A stretch of DNA of 26,944 nucleotides from DATARH01 sp050246595 (GCA_050246595.1 JBFWVT010000069.1:1-26944); one strand, 5' to 3'; shown: positions 1 to 8,634, counted from the first letter of the stretch. A program made the numbers and translations. Notes: generated from the letters alone by a model not told the origin.

Positions 1-2
1 AC

Positions 3-269
3 TGCGCTCGTGCCGGGCGCGACATCCCGCTGGAACGGCGGGCGCGCTACCGCTGGGACGCCGGCAAGGCGATCGACTGGAGTGTGCGGGCCACCGACCG
101 CGTGTTCGAGGCGAGCGGCGGTCATGGTCTGTTTCTCGACAACCCGATCCAGCGCGCCTGGCGTGACGTCCACGCGATGCGGGCGCATGCCGGCAACAAC
201 CCGGAAGCGGCCGCGCTCGTCTTCGCCCGCTCCGAGCTCGGCCTTCCTCCCAACGATTTCCGGTTCTAG
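3..269 (+). CDS. Acyl-CoA dehydrogenase-like flavoprotein, C-terminal fragment
   Basis: The frame is open from the window edge to TAG at 267-269, giving the last 88 residues of a larger protein. The tail carries the run RVFEASGGHGLF followed by NPIQRAWRDVHAMRAHAG. This is typical of the C-terminal helical domain of acyl-CoA dehydrogenase-fold enzymes, especially the flavin-dependent monooxygenase branch (HsaA and p-hydroxyphenylacetate hydroxylase C2 type). In that family this segment packs the flavin and a tetramer interface. The active-site part lies outside the window, so substrate and exact subfamily cannot be told. The next gene, a lactonase-like protein, starts about 105 bp downstream on the same strand with its own ribosome binding site. 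Confidence 0.8.
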   Translation, partial: CARAGRDIPLERRARYRWDAGKAIDWSVRATDRVFEASGGHGLFLDNPIQRAWRDVHAMRAHAGNNPEAAALVFARSELGLPPNDFRF

Positions 270-374
270 CGCTGATTTGGGACGGCACCCGCGGCGTCTT
301 GACCGGTTTGTCTGCCGCGGGCCAGTCTTCCCGGCTGTCAAGCGGCGGCCGGATGGACAATTGGAGGAAACACC

Positions 375-1292
375 ATGCCCGACAAGCGCATCGAAAAACT
401 CGATCCCGCGCTCGACGCGATCATCGACACCTCGGAGACGATCCACGACCTGGCCGACGGGTTCGGCGGCGAGCACGGCCCGGCGGAAGGGCCGCTGTGG
501 TGGCACGAGGGCGGCTATCTGCTGTTCAGCGACATCCACAACAACAAGCGGATGAAATACCAGCCGGGCGGCGGTGTGTCGCTGTTTCTGGAGCCGACCA
601 ATCGCGCCAACGGACTCACCCGCGACCTGCAAGGCCGTCTCGTTGCCTGCGAGCATGACAGCCGCCGCGTCACCCGGCTTGAAGGCGACGGAAGCCTCAC
701 CGTCATCTGCAACAGCTTTCAGGGCCGCCAGCTCAATCGCCCGAACGATGTCGTCGTCAAGTCCGATGGGTCGATCTATTTCACCGACCCGTGGACCAGC
801 CCCAACCCGCCGCAGCAATGGGACCTGACCTTTTCCGGCGTCTACCGGCTGAGCGCCGATCTCGGCACGTTGAGCCTGCTGGTCGACGATTTTGTGCTGC
901 CGAACGGGCTGGCCTTTTCGCCCGATGAAGCGGTGCTGTACATCAACGACAGCCGCCGCGGCCACATCCGCGCTTTTGACGTGCTGCCGAACGGCACCCT
1001 GGCGCGGGCAAGCGACCGTGTCTTCGCCGATCTGCGCGGCGCCGAGCCGGGCGTTCCCGACGGCATGAAGATCGACACCGAGGGCAATGTCTATTGCGGC
1101 GGCGCCGGCGGTATTCACATCATGGACAGAACCGGCAGGAAGTTGGGCCGCATCGTCCATGGCGCGCCGGCAACAACCAACATCGCCTTTGGCGGCGACG
1201 ATTGGAAAACGCTCTATTTCACCAGCCGCAACCATCTGGGTTCGGTCCGGGTGAAGATCCCCGGCATCCCGGTGCCGACCCGGCTCGGCTGA
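375..1292 (+). CDS. SMP-30/gluconolactonase/LRE family protein
   Basis: This 305-residue six-bladed beta-propeller protein probably hydrolyses a sugar or other lactone in the cytoplasm, since no signal peptide is seen. Metal-ligand positions of the SMP-30 family are present in order: Glu38 in AEGPLW, Asn124 in RPNDVV, Asn177 in LPNGLAFS and Asp229 in PDGMK. The length matches the family. The ATG at 375 follows GGAGG at 363-367 at good spacing, which fixes the start. The preceding flavoprotein fragment and the following glycoside hydrolase-like gene lie on the same strand and could be co-transcribed. Many members are promiscuous lactonases, so gluconolactone as the real substrate is only a guess. 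Confidence 0.88.
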   Translation: MPDKRIEKLDPALDAIIDTSETIHDLADGFGGEHGPAEGPLWWHEGGYLLFSDIHNNKRMKYQPGGGVSLFLEPTNRANGLTRDLQGRLVACEHDSRRVTRLEGDGSLTVICNSFQGRQLNRPNDVVVKSDGSIYFTDPWTSPNPPQQWDLTFSGVYRLSADLGTLSLLVDDFVLPNGLAFSPDEAVLYINDSRRGHIRAFDVLPNGTLARASDRVFADLRGAEPGVPDGMKIDTEGNVYCGGAGGIHIMDRTGRKLGRIVHGAPATTNIAFGGDDWKTLYFTSRNHLGSVRVKIPGIPVPTRLG

Positions 1293-1368
1293 GCCGCCCG
1301 CCCGCTCCGCGGCAGGAGGGGGCGCGCGTTCGGCTGCGCCGGCCAGGAACACAGGTCACGGGACCGCG

Positions 1369-2862
1369 TTGGTTTTCGCAGTCCCGAGTTCCTGGAGTCG
1401 GCCTCTGCTCGAAAACCCGCACCCGCTTGCCGAGTCCGATAGCGAAACCGCCGACCCGGGCGGCGCGGTCCCGTGGATCGGGGTGGCTGGCGAGGTGCCG
1501 TATTTTGTCGATCAGCGCGGCAAGCCGTGGACCCCGATCGGCCAGAACGATGCGATCCCGTGGACCGAGTTATCGGGACTGATCCGCCGCCGCGACCTGG
1601 CCGCCGTGGAACGCCATCTGGTCTGGCTGCGCGCGCACGGCGTGACCTGTCTGCGGCTGATGCTCGAATATTGCGAGGACGGCGCGTGCCACCTCGAAAA
1701 CCCGGCGGGCGTGTTCCGGCCGGAGATGGTCGGATTGTGGGACGATCTGATCGCGCTGTGCGAGCGCTACCGCCTGTATCTGCTGCTGACTCCGTTCGAC
1801 ACGTTCTTCACCTGGAACAACTGGGGCCAGCACCCCTACAATGCCGCCAATGGCGGCCCCTGCGCCGACCGCACCCGGCTGTTGACCTGCCCCGCGACGC
1901 GGGCGCTGATCAAGGCGCGGCTCGCCTTCGCGACCGAGCGCTGGGGCGGCAGCGGCGTAGTCTTCGCGTGGGATCTGTGGAACGAGATGCACCCGGTGCA
2001 GGGCGAGGACCGGCCCCGTGTCTTCGAGGATTTTATCGAGGATGTCGGCCCGTTTCTGCGCGGGCTGGAGCGGCAGCGTCACGGTCGCGCGCATCTGCAA
2101 ACCGTGTCGGTGTTCGGCCCTGAATTGATCTGGAAACCATGGCTGCGCGAACCGATCTTCCGCCACAAATTGCTCGATTTCGCCTCGGTGCACCTCTACC
2201 AGGAGGGCACGATCGATTTCCCGCTCGATACGGTCGCGCCGGCCCTGGCCACCGGAAGACTGATCCGCGACGCGCTCGACGAGATCCGCGACCTCCGCCC
2301 CGTGCTCGACACCGAGCACGGTCCGATTCACGCTTTCAAGGATTACGGCCGCACCCTGCCCGAGGCTTTTGACGACGAGTATTTCCGCCACATGCAATGG
2401 GCGCATTTCGCGTCGGGAGCGGCCGGCGGCGGCATGCGCTGGCCGAACCGTCACCCGCACGTCCTGACCCCCGGAATGCGCGCCGCACAGCGGGCACTCG
2501 CGGGGTTTCTGCCGCTGATCGACTGGCCGCGCTTCTCTCGGCGCAACCTGCATGGCGAAATCGGCGTCGCGGGCGGCGGGGTCGCCTGCTTCGCCTGCGG
2601 CGACGCGCACCAGACCGTCCTATGGCTTCTGCGCACCGACTGCATCGCCGAGAACGGCCGTGTGCACCGCGACGCAAGACCCGCGCGGGTGCGGCTCCAA
2701 CTGCCCGGTCTCGCCCGCGGCCGCTACCGCGTCACCTGTTGGGATACGCTGGCGGGCCGTGCCGTCGCTGCGGCCGAACGGGAGCATGGCGGCGGAATGC
2801 TGGCTCTCCGGCCGCCCGGCATCGCCGCCGATCTCGCGATCGCGGTCCGCCGGATCGGTTGA
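1369..2862 (+). CDS. Clan-A (GH5-like) glycoside hydrolase family protein
   Basis: A protein of up to 497 residues with the layout of a retaining (beta/alpha)8 glycosidase. The likely acid/base Glu206 sits in WDLWNEM (201-207), an aromatic pair lies in FASVHLYQ (271-278), and the probable nucleophile Glu316 is in VLDTEHGP. The last ~110 residues look like a small beta-rich accessory domain. No signal peptide is seen, so an intracellular or surface-polymer role is possible. The start is uncertain: the longest frame uses TTG at 1369 without a clear ribosome binding site, and GTG at 1483 (residue 39) is an alternative just before the conserved part. The stop lies 3 bp from the stop of the convergent fusion gene. 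The substrate cannot be read from the sequence; beta-mannan or a galactofuranose-bearing glycan would be speculation. Confidence 0.72.
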   Translation: MVFAVPSSWSRPLLENPHPLAESDSETADPGGAVPWIGVAGEVPYFVDQRGKPWTPIGQNDAIPWTELSGLIRRRDLAAVERHLVWLRAHGVTCLRLMLEYCEDGACHLENPAGVFRPEMVGLWDDLIALCERYRLYLLLTPFDTFFTWNNWGQHPYNAANGGPCADRTRLLTCPATRALIKARLAFATERWGGSGVVFAWDLWNEMHPVQGEDRPRVFEDFIEDVGPFLRGLERQRHGRAHLQTVSVFGPELIWKPWLREPIFRHKLLDFASVHLYQEGTIDFPLDTVAPALATGRLIRDALDEIRDLRPVLDTEHGPIHAFKDYGRTLPEAFDDEYFRHMQWAHFASGAAGGGMRWPNRHPHVLTPGMRAAQRALAGFLPLIDWPRFSRRNLHGEIGVAGGGVACFACGDAHQTVLWLLRTDCIAENGRVHRDARPARVRLQLPGLARGRYRVTCWDTLAGRAVAAAEREHGGGMLALRPPGIAADLAIAVRRIG

Positions 2863-2865
2863 TCC

Positions 2866-5274
2866 CTAAGCCGGAGCGGAACGCGCCGCGCGGCGCCGGT
2901 CGTCGCCGGCATCGGCCGGCTCCCGGCCGCCAAGGCGGGCATACAGCGACAGCGCCTGCGCGACGACCTGGTCCATGTTGTAATACCGATAGCTGCCGAG
3001 TCGGCCGACGAATTCGACATCCGGCAGACCGTCGGCGAGTTCCCGGTACCGGCGGTAAATTTCGGCGTTTGCCGGGTTCGGGACCGGGTAGTACGGCTCG
3101 CCGCCCCAGCACGGGTATTCGTACGAAACCGTCGTCTTCGGATGGCGCTGACCGGTCAGGTGCTTGTACTCGGTGATCCTTGTATACGGCACTTCCGGCG
3201 ACGGATAGTTGACGACCGCCACCGGCTGGAACCGCTCCCGGTCGAGCGTCACATGGCGCAGCTCGATCGAGCGGTACGGCAGCTTGCCAAAGCGGTAATC
3301 GAAAAACTCGTCAATCGGCCCGGTATGGATCAGCTTCCCGAACCGCGCCTCCCTCAGCGCGTCGCGGTAATCGGTCGCCAGCGCCAGCGTGATGCCCGGA
3401 TGATCGAGCATGTTCTCGAACAGAAGCGTGAACCCGTCGCGCGGCATCATCTGAAAGCGGTCGGTGAAATAGCGGTCGTCGTCGTCAAAGCGCACCGGGA
3501 TGCGCGCAGTCACCGCCTTGTCGAGCGCTTCCGGGTCGGCGTCCCACTGCTTGCGGGTGTAGAAGCGAAAGAATTTCTCGTACAGCTCGCGTCCGACCCG
3601 CGACAGCACGACATCCGCCGCATTGCGGATCGCGTCGAGCGGTTCGGCGCGTGCCGCCAGAAACGCTTCGGCTTCTTCCGACGACAGGTCGAGACCGTAA
3701 AGCCGGTTGAGGGTCGTGCGGTTGATCGGGATCGGAAGCTTCTTGCCGTCGATCTGCGCCAGAACCCGGTGCTCATACGGGCGCCATCGCGTAAAGTGCG
3801 ACAGATAGGAAAAGACCTGCTCGGAATTCGTGTGAAAAATGTGCGGCCCGTAGGCGTGCACCAGCACGCCGTCTTCATTGTAAAAATCATGGGCGTTGCC
3901 GCCGATATGCGGACGGCGATCGATCAGCAGAACCCGCTTTCCGGACCCCGCGGCAAGCCGCTCGGCCAGCACGCTGCCGGCAAACCCCGCCCCGACGATC
4001 AGGTAATCGAACCGGCCGCCACCGGATGTGCGCACGACCGGCGCGCCGGTGATCGGCGTACCCGACGGACGCTGTCCGGGTCGCCGCAGCACGTCGCCGA
4101 GCAGCCGCGCCATGCTCTGCCACGTTGCGTCCCACGACAGCGGCGCGAGCTTGCGGTCCACCCGTTCGAGCCAGCCGGCCCGGTCCGTTCCGGCGAGCGC
4201 GGCTGTGATCGCGCGCTCGAAGGACGGGGCGTCGCCGGCGATCGCGACAAGACCGTCGCTTCCCCACGCCGCCGCCACATCGGCGATCGGCGTCGAGACG
4301 ACGGGCTTGCCGCCGGCCAGGTACTCGGGGGTCTTGGTCGGGCTGATAAAGCGGGTCGCCCGGTTTCTCGCGAACAACAGCAGCGCCGCGTCCCAACCGG
4401 CCAGATACGCCGGCAGCGTCTCGTAGGGCTTGGCGCCGAGATAGTGGATGTTTTCCCGGCGCGGCAGCGCGGTCTCGTCGATTTTCGCGACCGGGCCGAT
4501 CATGACAAACTGCCAATCCGGCCGCTGCGCGGCCAGTTCGGCGAGCAGGAAGCGGTCGAACCGCTCGTCGATGACCCCGAACCAGCCGAGCCGCGGATGC
4601 CGGATCGGGCGCTGGTCGGGCGGGTCGGGCTGCGTCGCGCGCGCTTGCGCAAAATGCTCCAGATCGACCGCGCTCGGAAACAGATGGGTGGCCGGGTTGC
4701 GGCCGCGCTTTGCCTCGTAAAGACTGCGCCCGCCGGCGAACACCAGATCGGCGCGACCGGTCAGCTCGCCCTCCCGCGCGGCGAGGTCGGGGAGCGCGAA
4801 ATCGAACGCGGACAACTCGTCCATGCAGTCGTAGACCGTCGCCGCCGCCGGAAAATGGCGGCTGACGGCCAGCGCCGTCGGCGTATAGTACCACAGGATC
4901 GGCCGCTCCGGCCGGGTCTCCGCCCACCATCGGTCGAGCAGTTCGCGCACCGCTTCCGCCGGCCGGTTGTCCCAATCGTCGCTGGGCAGGCAGGGGGTGA
5001 GCACCCGGACCCCCGACGGCGTGATCCGGTGTTCGAGCCGGCGCGGCGGCGCCGTCCATAGCGGCTCTTCGATGTAGAAGACCGGCAGGTGCCGGGCGAA
5101 CCGGCGCATCAAATGGTGCGGCCGCTGTTGCACCATGTCCCAGCGAAGGTGGGAAAAGCAGATCAGCGTATGTCGGGAGAGACTCCCGGTCGGGGCGTCC
5201 TGGTTCGCGGAGCAACCGGTCGCGGTCACAAACCCTCCGGGGCTGATTTCGCGCGAGGACCCTATCGGAAGCAT
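2866..5274 (-). CDS. glf: Glycosyltransferase / UDP-galactopyranose mutase fusion protein
   Basis: One uninterrupted 802-residue frame holds two enzymes. Residues ~36-396 are a GT-B-type glycosyltransferase: SHLRWDMVQQRPHHL near the N-terminus, WYYTPTA at ~128, LGWFGVIDERFD at ~229-240, and the donor-site run SPTKTPEYLAGGKPVV at ~311-326. Residues ~421-783 are a complete UDP-galactopyranose mutase: FAD-binding VGAGFAG (427-433), IGGNAHD (457-463), GPHIFHT (476-482), FFRFYTRKQW (568-577) and the C-terminal GRLGSYRYYNMDQ. The mutase converts UDP-galactopyranose to UDP-galactofuranose, and the glycosyltransferase may use that product or act on the same glycan. The linker at ~397-420 is Pro/Gly/Thr-rich. 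ATG at 5274 is the longest start; the first ~33 residues look poorly conserved, so initiation could be further in. No frameshift is visible. Confidence 0.9.
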   Translation of the reverse strand: MLPIGSSREISPGGFVTATGCSANQDAPTGSLSRHTLICFSHLRWDMVQQRPHHLMRRFARHLPVFYIEEPLWTAPPRRLEHRITPSGVRVLTPCLPSDDWDNRPAEAVRELLDRWWAETRPERPILWYYTPTALAVSRHFPAAATVYDCMDELSAFDFALPDLAAREGELTGRADLVFAGGRSLYEAKRGRNPATHLFPSAVDLEHFAQARATQPDPPDQRPIRHPRLGWFGVIDERFDRFLLAELAAQRPDWQFVMIGPVAKIDETALPRRENIHYLGAKPYETLPAYLAGWDAALLLFARNRATRFISPTKTPEYLAGGKPVVSTPIADVAAAWGSDGLVAIAGDAPSFERAITAALAGTDRAGWLERVDRKLAPLSWDATWQSMARLLGDVLRRPGQRPSGTPITGAPVVRTSGGGRFDYLIVGAGFAGSVLAERLAAGSGKRVLLIDRRPHIGGNAHDFYNEDGVLVHAYGPHIFHTNSEQVFSYLSHFTRWRPYEHRVLAQIDGKKLPIPINRTTLNRLYGLDLSSEEAEAFLAARAEPLDAIRNAADVVLSRVGRELYEKFFRFYTRKQWDADPEALDKAVTARIPVRFDDDDRYFTDRFQMMPRDGFTLLFENMLDHPGITLALATDYRDALREARFGKLIHTGPIDEFFDYRFGKLPYRSIELRHVTLDRERFQPVAVVNYPSPEVPYTRITEYKHLTGQRHPKTTVSYEYPCWGGEPYYPVPNPANAEIYRRYRELADGLPDVEFVGRLGSYRYYNMDQVVAQALSLYARLGGREPADAGDDRRRAARSAPA

Positions 5275-5583
5275 CCGGCCAAAGCCGCCCCGACACGCAC
5301 GAGCACGGATAAATAGCTGGATTGCAAACAGACAAGATGTCAGGAACGTTCCTGTGACAAGTATCCGGCAATTATATCTTTGACAGGTAGTGTCTCAGTT
5401 TGATTGTAACATCGTCATTCCGGGGCGCATGCTGCATAAGTCCGTTTCGTTGCCATCCGACGAAATCAGTAACGCGGAATTGTGTTCGAAGAACTTGACA
5501 ATCCGCCATTCGCGCCCCGCGCATCAATCCCGATTCTCGACGCTCCCGCCCGAACCCCTGCGCGTCCAGGACAGCGGTCCGGG
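5275..5583. other. Intergenic region, AT-richer than its surroundings
   Basis: About 309 bp between the start of the fusion gene and the end of the TPR gene, both on the minus strand. Roughly 5300-5500 is visibly richer in A+T than flanking DNA and holds a 14-bp palindrome (listed separately). The stretch cgtcattccggggcgc near 5413-5428 resembles one arm of dispersed repeats I recall from alphaproteobacterial genomes, but no partner arm is present. No convincing coding frame was found. It probably contains the promoter of the fusion gene. Confidence 0.5.
5341..5354. promoter_or_regulatory. Perfect 14-bp palindrome, candidate operator upstream of the fusion gene
   Basis: CAGGAACGTTCCTG reads the same on both strands and sits 67 bp upstream of the ATG at 5274, inside AT-richer intergenic DNA. 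That size and position suit a dimeric repressor or activator site. On the minus strand a loose promoter pair (TTGTCT then TATTTAT) lies between it and the gene. No regulator gene is adjacent, so the binding protein is unknown. Confidence 0.3.
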
Positions 5584-6882
5584 TCAATAAACGCCGGCAA
5601 CCGGCACCGGACCGGGACCCTTGCGCCGGTGCGCCAGCAGGGTGCGCAGCTCATCGTGGCGTCCGAGTTCGGCGCAGGCGCGCAGCACCGTGAACTCGAT
5701 CAGGTCGAGCTGCGCCCGGCTGGCCTGACCGACGCGGTCCAGCTCGGGAAGCAGTGGCGCCAGCGTGGCGACGGCGCCGGCCCGGTCGCCGCTTGCGTAG
5801 GAGGCGAGACCCCGCGCAATGGCCTGCGGCACGCCGCCCGCCGGGTAGCGGCCGGCCTGCTCCAGCTCGTCCATCTGCGCCAGCCGCTCGGCCAGACCCG
5901 CATCGTTGCCGGCGAGGGCGTCCGACAGCGCGACATGGATGTCGGGGAAGGAGATCGCCGCTCTCGGCAGCAAGCCGCGAGCGAATGCATCGAGCGTGCG
6001 CCAGCGCTCCGGGTCGTGCGGATATCCGGCGAGCTCCCAGCGCCAGAGGAACTGCACCGCATCATAGACTTTGATGCGCGGCAGCCCGGTATGAACCTCC
6101 GGCGCGACATCCGCCTCGAACCTCGCGCGCGCCGCCTCATGATTGCCGGCATGCAGTTCCGCGATCGCAAGATGCCATGCGAGATGACCCCAGAAAGCGC
6201 ACTCCCGCGGCGCGGCGGCAAGAAACGCGGCCAGCACCGCGCGTGCGCCTTCCGGCTCGCCGGCCTCGTAGGCGAGATGGGCGCGGGAGTGGATGGCCCA
6301 CGGGTTGCGCGGCTCGCTGCGCAGCGCGTGCTCCGCAAGCGGACGCGCCTCATCGAACCGGCCGACATCAGCGAGCGCCATCGCGTGATGGGCCGTAAAC
6401 CACCAATCGTCGCCGTAATGCCGTGCGAAGGCACCCATGACCTCAGCCTGCCGACGCTTGCTGCCCGGCGCTCCCTGCATGCTGATGAGGCCGACAATCG
6501 GTCCGTAAACGTTGAATACGGCGGCATCGCGCGGCCAGGCGTCGAGATGCGCGCGCGCCGCCTCGACGGCGGCAGCGAGCCGACCGGCGAACAGCGTCTC
6601 GAAAACGCCGAGATGGCTCGCCTCGCGGTCGCTGAGCCGGACGGCGGCGGTTTTGGCCGCGGCGAGCGCGGCCTGCATGGCCGGACCGTTGCCCCACATC
6701 GCCGCCACCTGCGCGCTGCCGAGATAGGCGAGCGCGAAACCCGGGTCCGCTTCGGTCGCACGCGCGAATTCCGTGTCGGCTCCCGGCCAAGTCATGAACA
6801 GCAGGCGGTAGCCGGCAACATAGGCATCACGGGCAGCCGAAGACGTCGTTGTCAGCGGGTTGCCGTAATCGTCGGCAAGCAT
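5584..6882 (-). CDS. TTC38-like tetratricopeptide repeat protein
   Basis: This 432-residue soluble all-helical protein is rich in Ala, Leu and Arg, with repeated helix pairs typical of TPRs (for example GRFDEARPLAEHALRSEP followed by NPWAIHSRAHLAYEAG). The N-terminal segment around YVAGYRLLFMTWPGAD and the overall layout fit the TTC38 family, whose bacterial members have no firmly established function. ATG at 6882 is preceded by GGGGAGGA on the minus strand, far better than the upstream in-frame start at 6927. It is transcribed divergently from an AraC-type regulator whose start is 172 bp away, so shared regulation is plausible. No signal peptide, membrane segment or catalytic motif was seen. 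TPR assignment is firm; TTC38 subfamily is likely. Confidence 0.78.
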   Translation of the reverse strand: MLADDYGNPLTTTSSAARDAYVAGYRLLFMTWPGADTEFARATEADPGFALAYLGSAQVAAMWGNGPAMQAALAAAKTAAVRLSDREASHLGVFETLFAGRLAAAVEAARAHLDAWPRDAAVFNVYGPIVGLISMQGAPGSKRRQAEVMGAFARHYGDDWWFTAHHAMALADVGRFDEARPLAEHALRSEPRNPWAIHSRAHLAYEAGEPEGARAVLAAFLAAAPRECAFWGHLAWHLAIAELHAGNHEAARARFEADVAPEVHTGLPRIKVYDAVQFLWRWELAGYPHDPERWRTLDAFARGLLPRAAISFPDIHVALSDALAGNDAGLAERLAQMDELEQAGRYPAGGVPQAIARGLASYASGDRAGAVATLAPLLPELDRVGQASRAQLDLIEFTVLRACAELGRHDELRTLLAHRRKGPGPVPVAGVY

Positions 6883-7054
6883 CGTGTCCTCCCCTCGGTG
6901 TCGTCTCTCGAACGCGGCGAGAAGCATCGCTGCCCCCAGGGGCGAGACGCTTACCCGTCGCCGAAGAAAAGGATTCCTCTTCTTTTTGCCGTCGGACAGG
7001 GCCAGAATTGCCGTGGCCGGACCGATCTGGTCATCGCGCCGGGATCAACGCGGC

Positions 7055-8080
7055 ATGACGCAGCGCCGTCGATTGAAGATCGATATTCTGGCCGCGCCGG
7101 ATTCTGTCGGGTCCGTAATATACGGGCTCTACGACGCGCTCTCGATGCCGGGCATATCGTGGCCGCGTATTGTCACCGGCGAACCGGGCGAGCCGCTCGC
7201 CGAGATACGGATTGTCGCATCCGGCAGGAAACAATTCACCTGTCGCGGCGGTGTGCCCGTCAGACCGCACGCCTCGATCGCGCAGGCGGGCGACGCCGAT
7301 CTGATCTGTGTCCCGAGCATGTCGCTGCCGGTGGATCGGCCGCCCTACGGATGCTTTCCGCGGGAAGTCGCTTGGCTCCGCGAGAGATTTCTCCAGGGAG
7401 CGACAATCGCGACGGTGTGCTCGGGAGCGATACTGGCTGCCGAAGCCGGACTTTTGAACGGCTGCGAAGCGACGGCTCACTGGGCCTACGCCGATGTGTT
7501 TCGACGCTATTACCCGCAAATCAAATTCCGTCCCGAAAGGATTCTCACCTTTGCCGGGGAAGGAAACCGTTTGATCCTGGCCGGCGGGATTGCCGCCTGG
7601 CAGGATTTAGCGGTGCATATAATCGCAAAATTCTTCGGAATCGAGCATGCGGCGCAAACCGCCAAGATTTATGTGTTCAGCGATCATGCGCAAGGACAGC
7701 TTCCCTATGCGGCGATGTCTCGTCGTATTCAGAAAGACGATCCGGCAATCGCGGAGTGTCAGGTCTGGATCGCGGAGAACTATGCTACCTCGAACCCCGT
7801 TGCCCAAATCTTGAAGCTCAGCAATCTGCCCCAGAGAACGTTCAACCGGCGATTCGAGGCCGCGACCGGTTATCGGCCGATGGAATATGTCCACGCGGTT
7901 CGGATCGAAGAGGCGAAACAGTTGCTTGAAACAACAGGCAAGCCGATCGACGACATCGCTCAGGAGGTCGGCTATCAGGACCCGCGGCCCTTCTCTCGTC
8001 TATTCTTCCGAAAAACCGGGCTGTCGCCCGCTTCCTATCGAAAACGCTTTGGTTACCGCACCCTCCTGAGCGCTCGATGA
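7055..8080 (+). CDS. GlxA-type AraC family transcriptional regulator with DJ-1/PfpI domain
   Basis: This 341-residue regulator has a class I glutamine amidotransferase-like (DJ-1/PfpI) sensor domain at ~8-205 and an AraC/XylS double helix-turn-helix domain at ~228-335. The sensor shows the nucleophile-elbow Cys122 in TVCSGAILAAEAGLLNG and the ATAHW motif (139-143). The DNA-binding part carries LPQRTFNRRFEAATG and DDIAQEVGYQDPRPFSRLF. Family members generally sense small metabolites and activate nearby catabolic genes; here the obvious neighbour is the divergent TPR gene. ATG at 7055 is chosen because the frame upstream of it (from 6884) lacks conserved sequence and overlaps the TPR start region. 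The ribosome binding site is weak. Confidence 0.88.
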   Translation: MTQRRRLKIDILAAPDSVGSVIYGLYDALSMPGISWPRIVTGEPGEPLAEIRIVASGRKQFTCRGGVPVRPHASIAQAGDADLICVPSMSLPVDRPPYGCFPREVAWLRERFLQGATIATVCSGAILAAEAGLLNGCEATAHWAYADVFRRYYPQIKFRPERILTFAGEGNRLILAGGIAAWQDLAVHIIAKFFGIEHAAQTAKIYVFSDHAQGQLPYAAMSRRIQKDDPAIAECQVWIAENYATSNPVAQILKLSNLPQRTFNRRFEAATGYRPMEYVHAVRIEEAKQLLETTGKPIDDIAQEVGYQDPRPFSRLFFRKTGLSPASYRKRFGYRTLLSAR

Positions 8081-8430
8081 CACGTTTGCGAGTGGGCGCG
8101 GCGGACGGTATAATCGCTCGATGCCCTTTATCGAATTCGGCAGCTCCAATCTGTTGTCGTTTCCCTGATCTATCTCACACGGCCTGCTTGGGTGCTCTGC
8201 CGCCGTTTCCCACTGGTCTTTATGGCGAGATGGGTTGGATAATCCGTGAACCATCCGCTCTTCGGCGCCACGCGGAGCGCGCGGCGCATTTCGCCGGATC
8301 GTCTCGGTGAGCGTTTCGGTTGGAGAGCGGGATCGCCGGTCAGGTCATGGCAGCCTGACCCGGACAGGATCGCCCCCGGAAAGCCCGGGGCGGTTCACGG
8401 TATGAACCCGACAGGCGACTGTACCCGCGA
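8081..8430. other. Intergenic region between the AraC regulator and rpsU 3' ends
   Basis: A 350-bp gap between two convergent genes. Short frames occur but none has a good ribosome binding site or recognisable product. The only structure noted is a GC-rich hairpin at 8371-8392. Confidence 0.5.
8371..8392. terminator. GC-rich hairpin downstream of rpsU, possible terminator
   Basis: CGCCCC pairs with GGGGCG; the stem continues after a single C/C mismatch with GG/CC around an AAAG loop. It lies about 38 bp beyond the rpsU stop. No T-tract follows on either strand, so classical intrinsic termination is unproven. Confidence 0.28.
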
Positions 8431-8634
8431 TCAATATCCCTCGCGCTCCATGCGCTTGCGCAGCAGCTTGCGGTAGCGGCGAACCGCCTCGGCCTTTTCG
8501 CGGGCGCGGCGCTCCGAGGGTTTCTCGTAATTGCGCCGGAGCTTCATTTCCCGGAACACCCCTTCGCGCTGCATCTTCTTTTTGAGGGCTCGGAGAGCCT
8601 GATCGACGTTGTTATCGCGAACGAGGACTTGCAC
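8431..8634 (-). CDS. rpsU: 30S ribosomal protein S21
   Basis: This 67-residue basic protein is the small-subunit ribosomal protein S21. It begins VQVLVRDNNVDQALRALKK and ends with the Arg/Lys-rich helix (RRAREKAEAVRRYRKLLRK), characteristic of alphaproteobacterial S21. The start is GTG at 8634, preceded on the minus strand by GGAG about ten bases upstream. The frame stays open further upstream to 8832, but that stretch has no S21 homology and lies in the intergenic region shared with the divergent YcjX gene. The length is normal for the family. Confidence is high. Confidence 0.97.
   Translation of the reverse strand: MQVLVRDNNVDQALRALKKKMQREGVFREMKLRRNYEKPSERRAREKAEAVRRYRKLLRKRMEREGY

Noticed and set aside
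3142..5061. Long plus-strand frame of 639 codons opposite the glycosyltransferase/mutase gene
   Set aside because: It is the antisense shadow of a well-supported gene in GC-rich DNA; composition is Arg-rich, with no domain or ribosome binding site.
5413..5428. Sequence resembling one arm of a dispersed alphaproteobacterial repeat (cgtcattccggggcgc)
   Set aside because: Only one arm is present and no complementary arm follows, so it cannot be called a repeat from this window.
5482..7929. Plus-strand frame of 815 codons spanning the TPR gene and most of the AraC gene
   Set aside because: It overlaps two genes with clear family motifs and good starts, and its translation has no recognisable domain.
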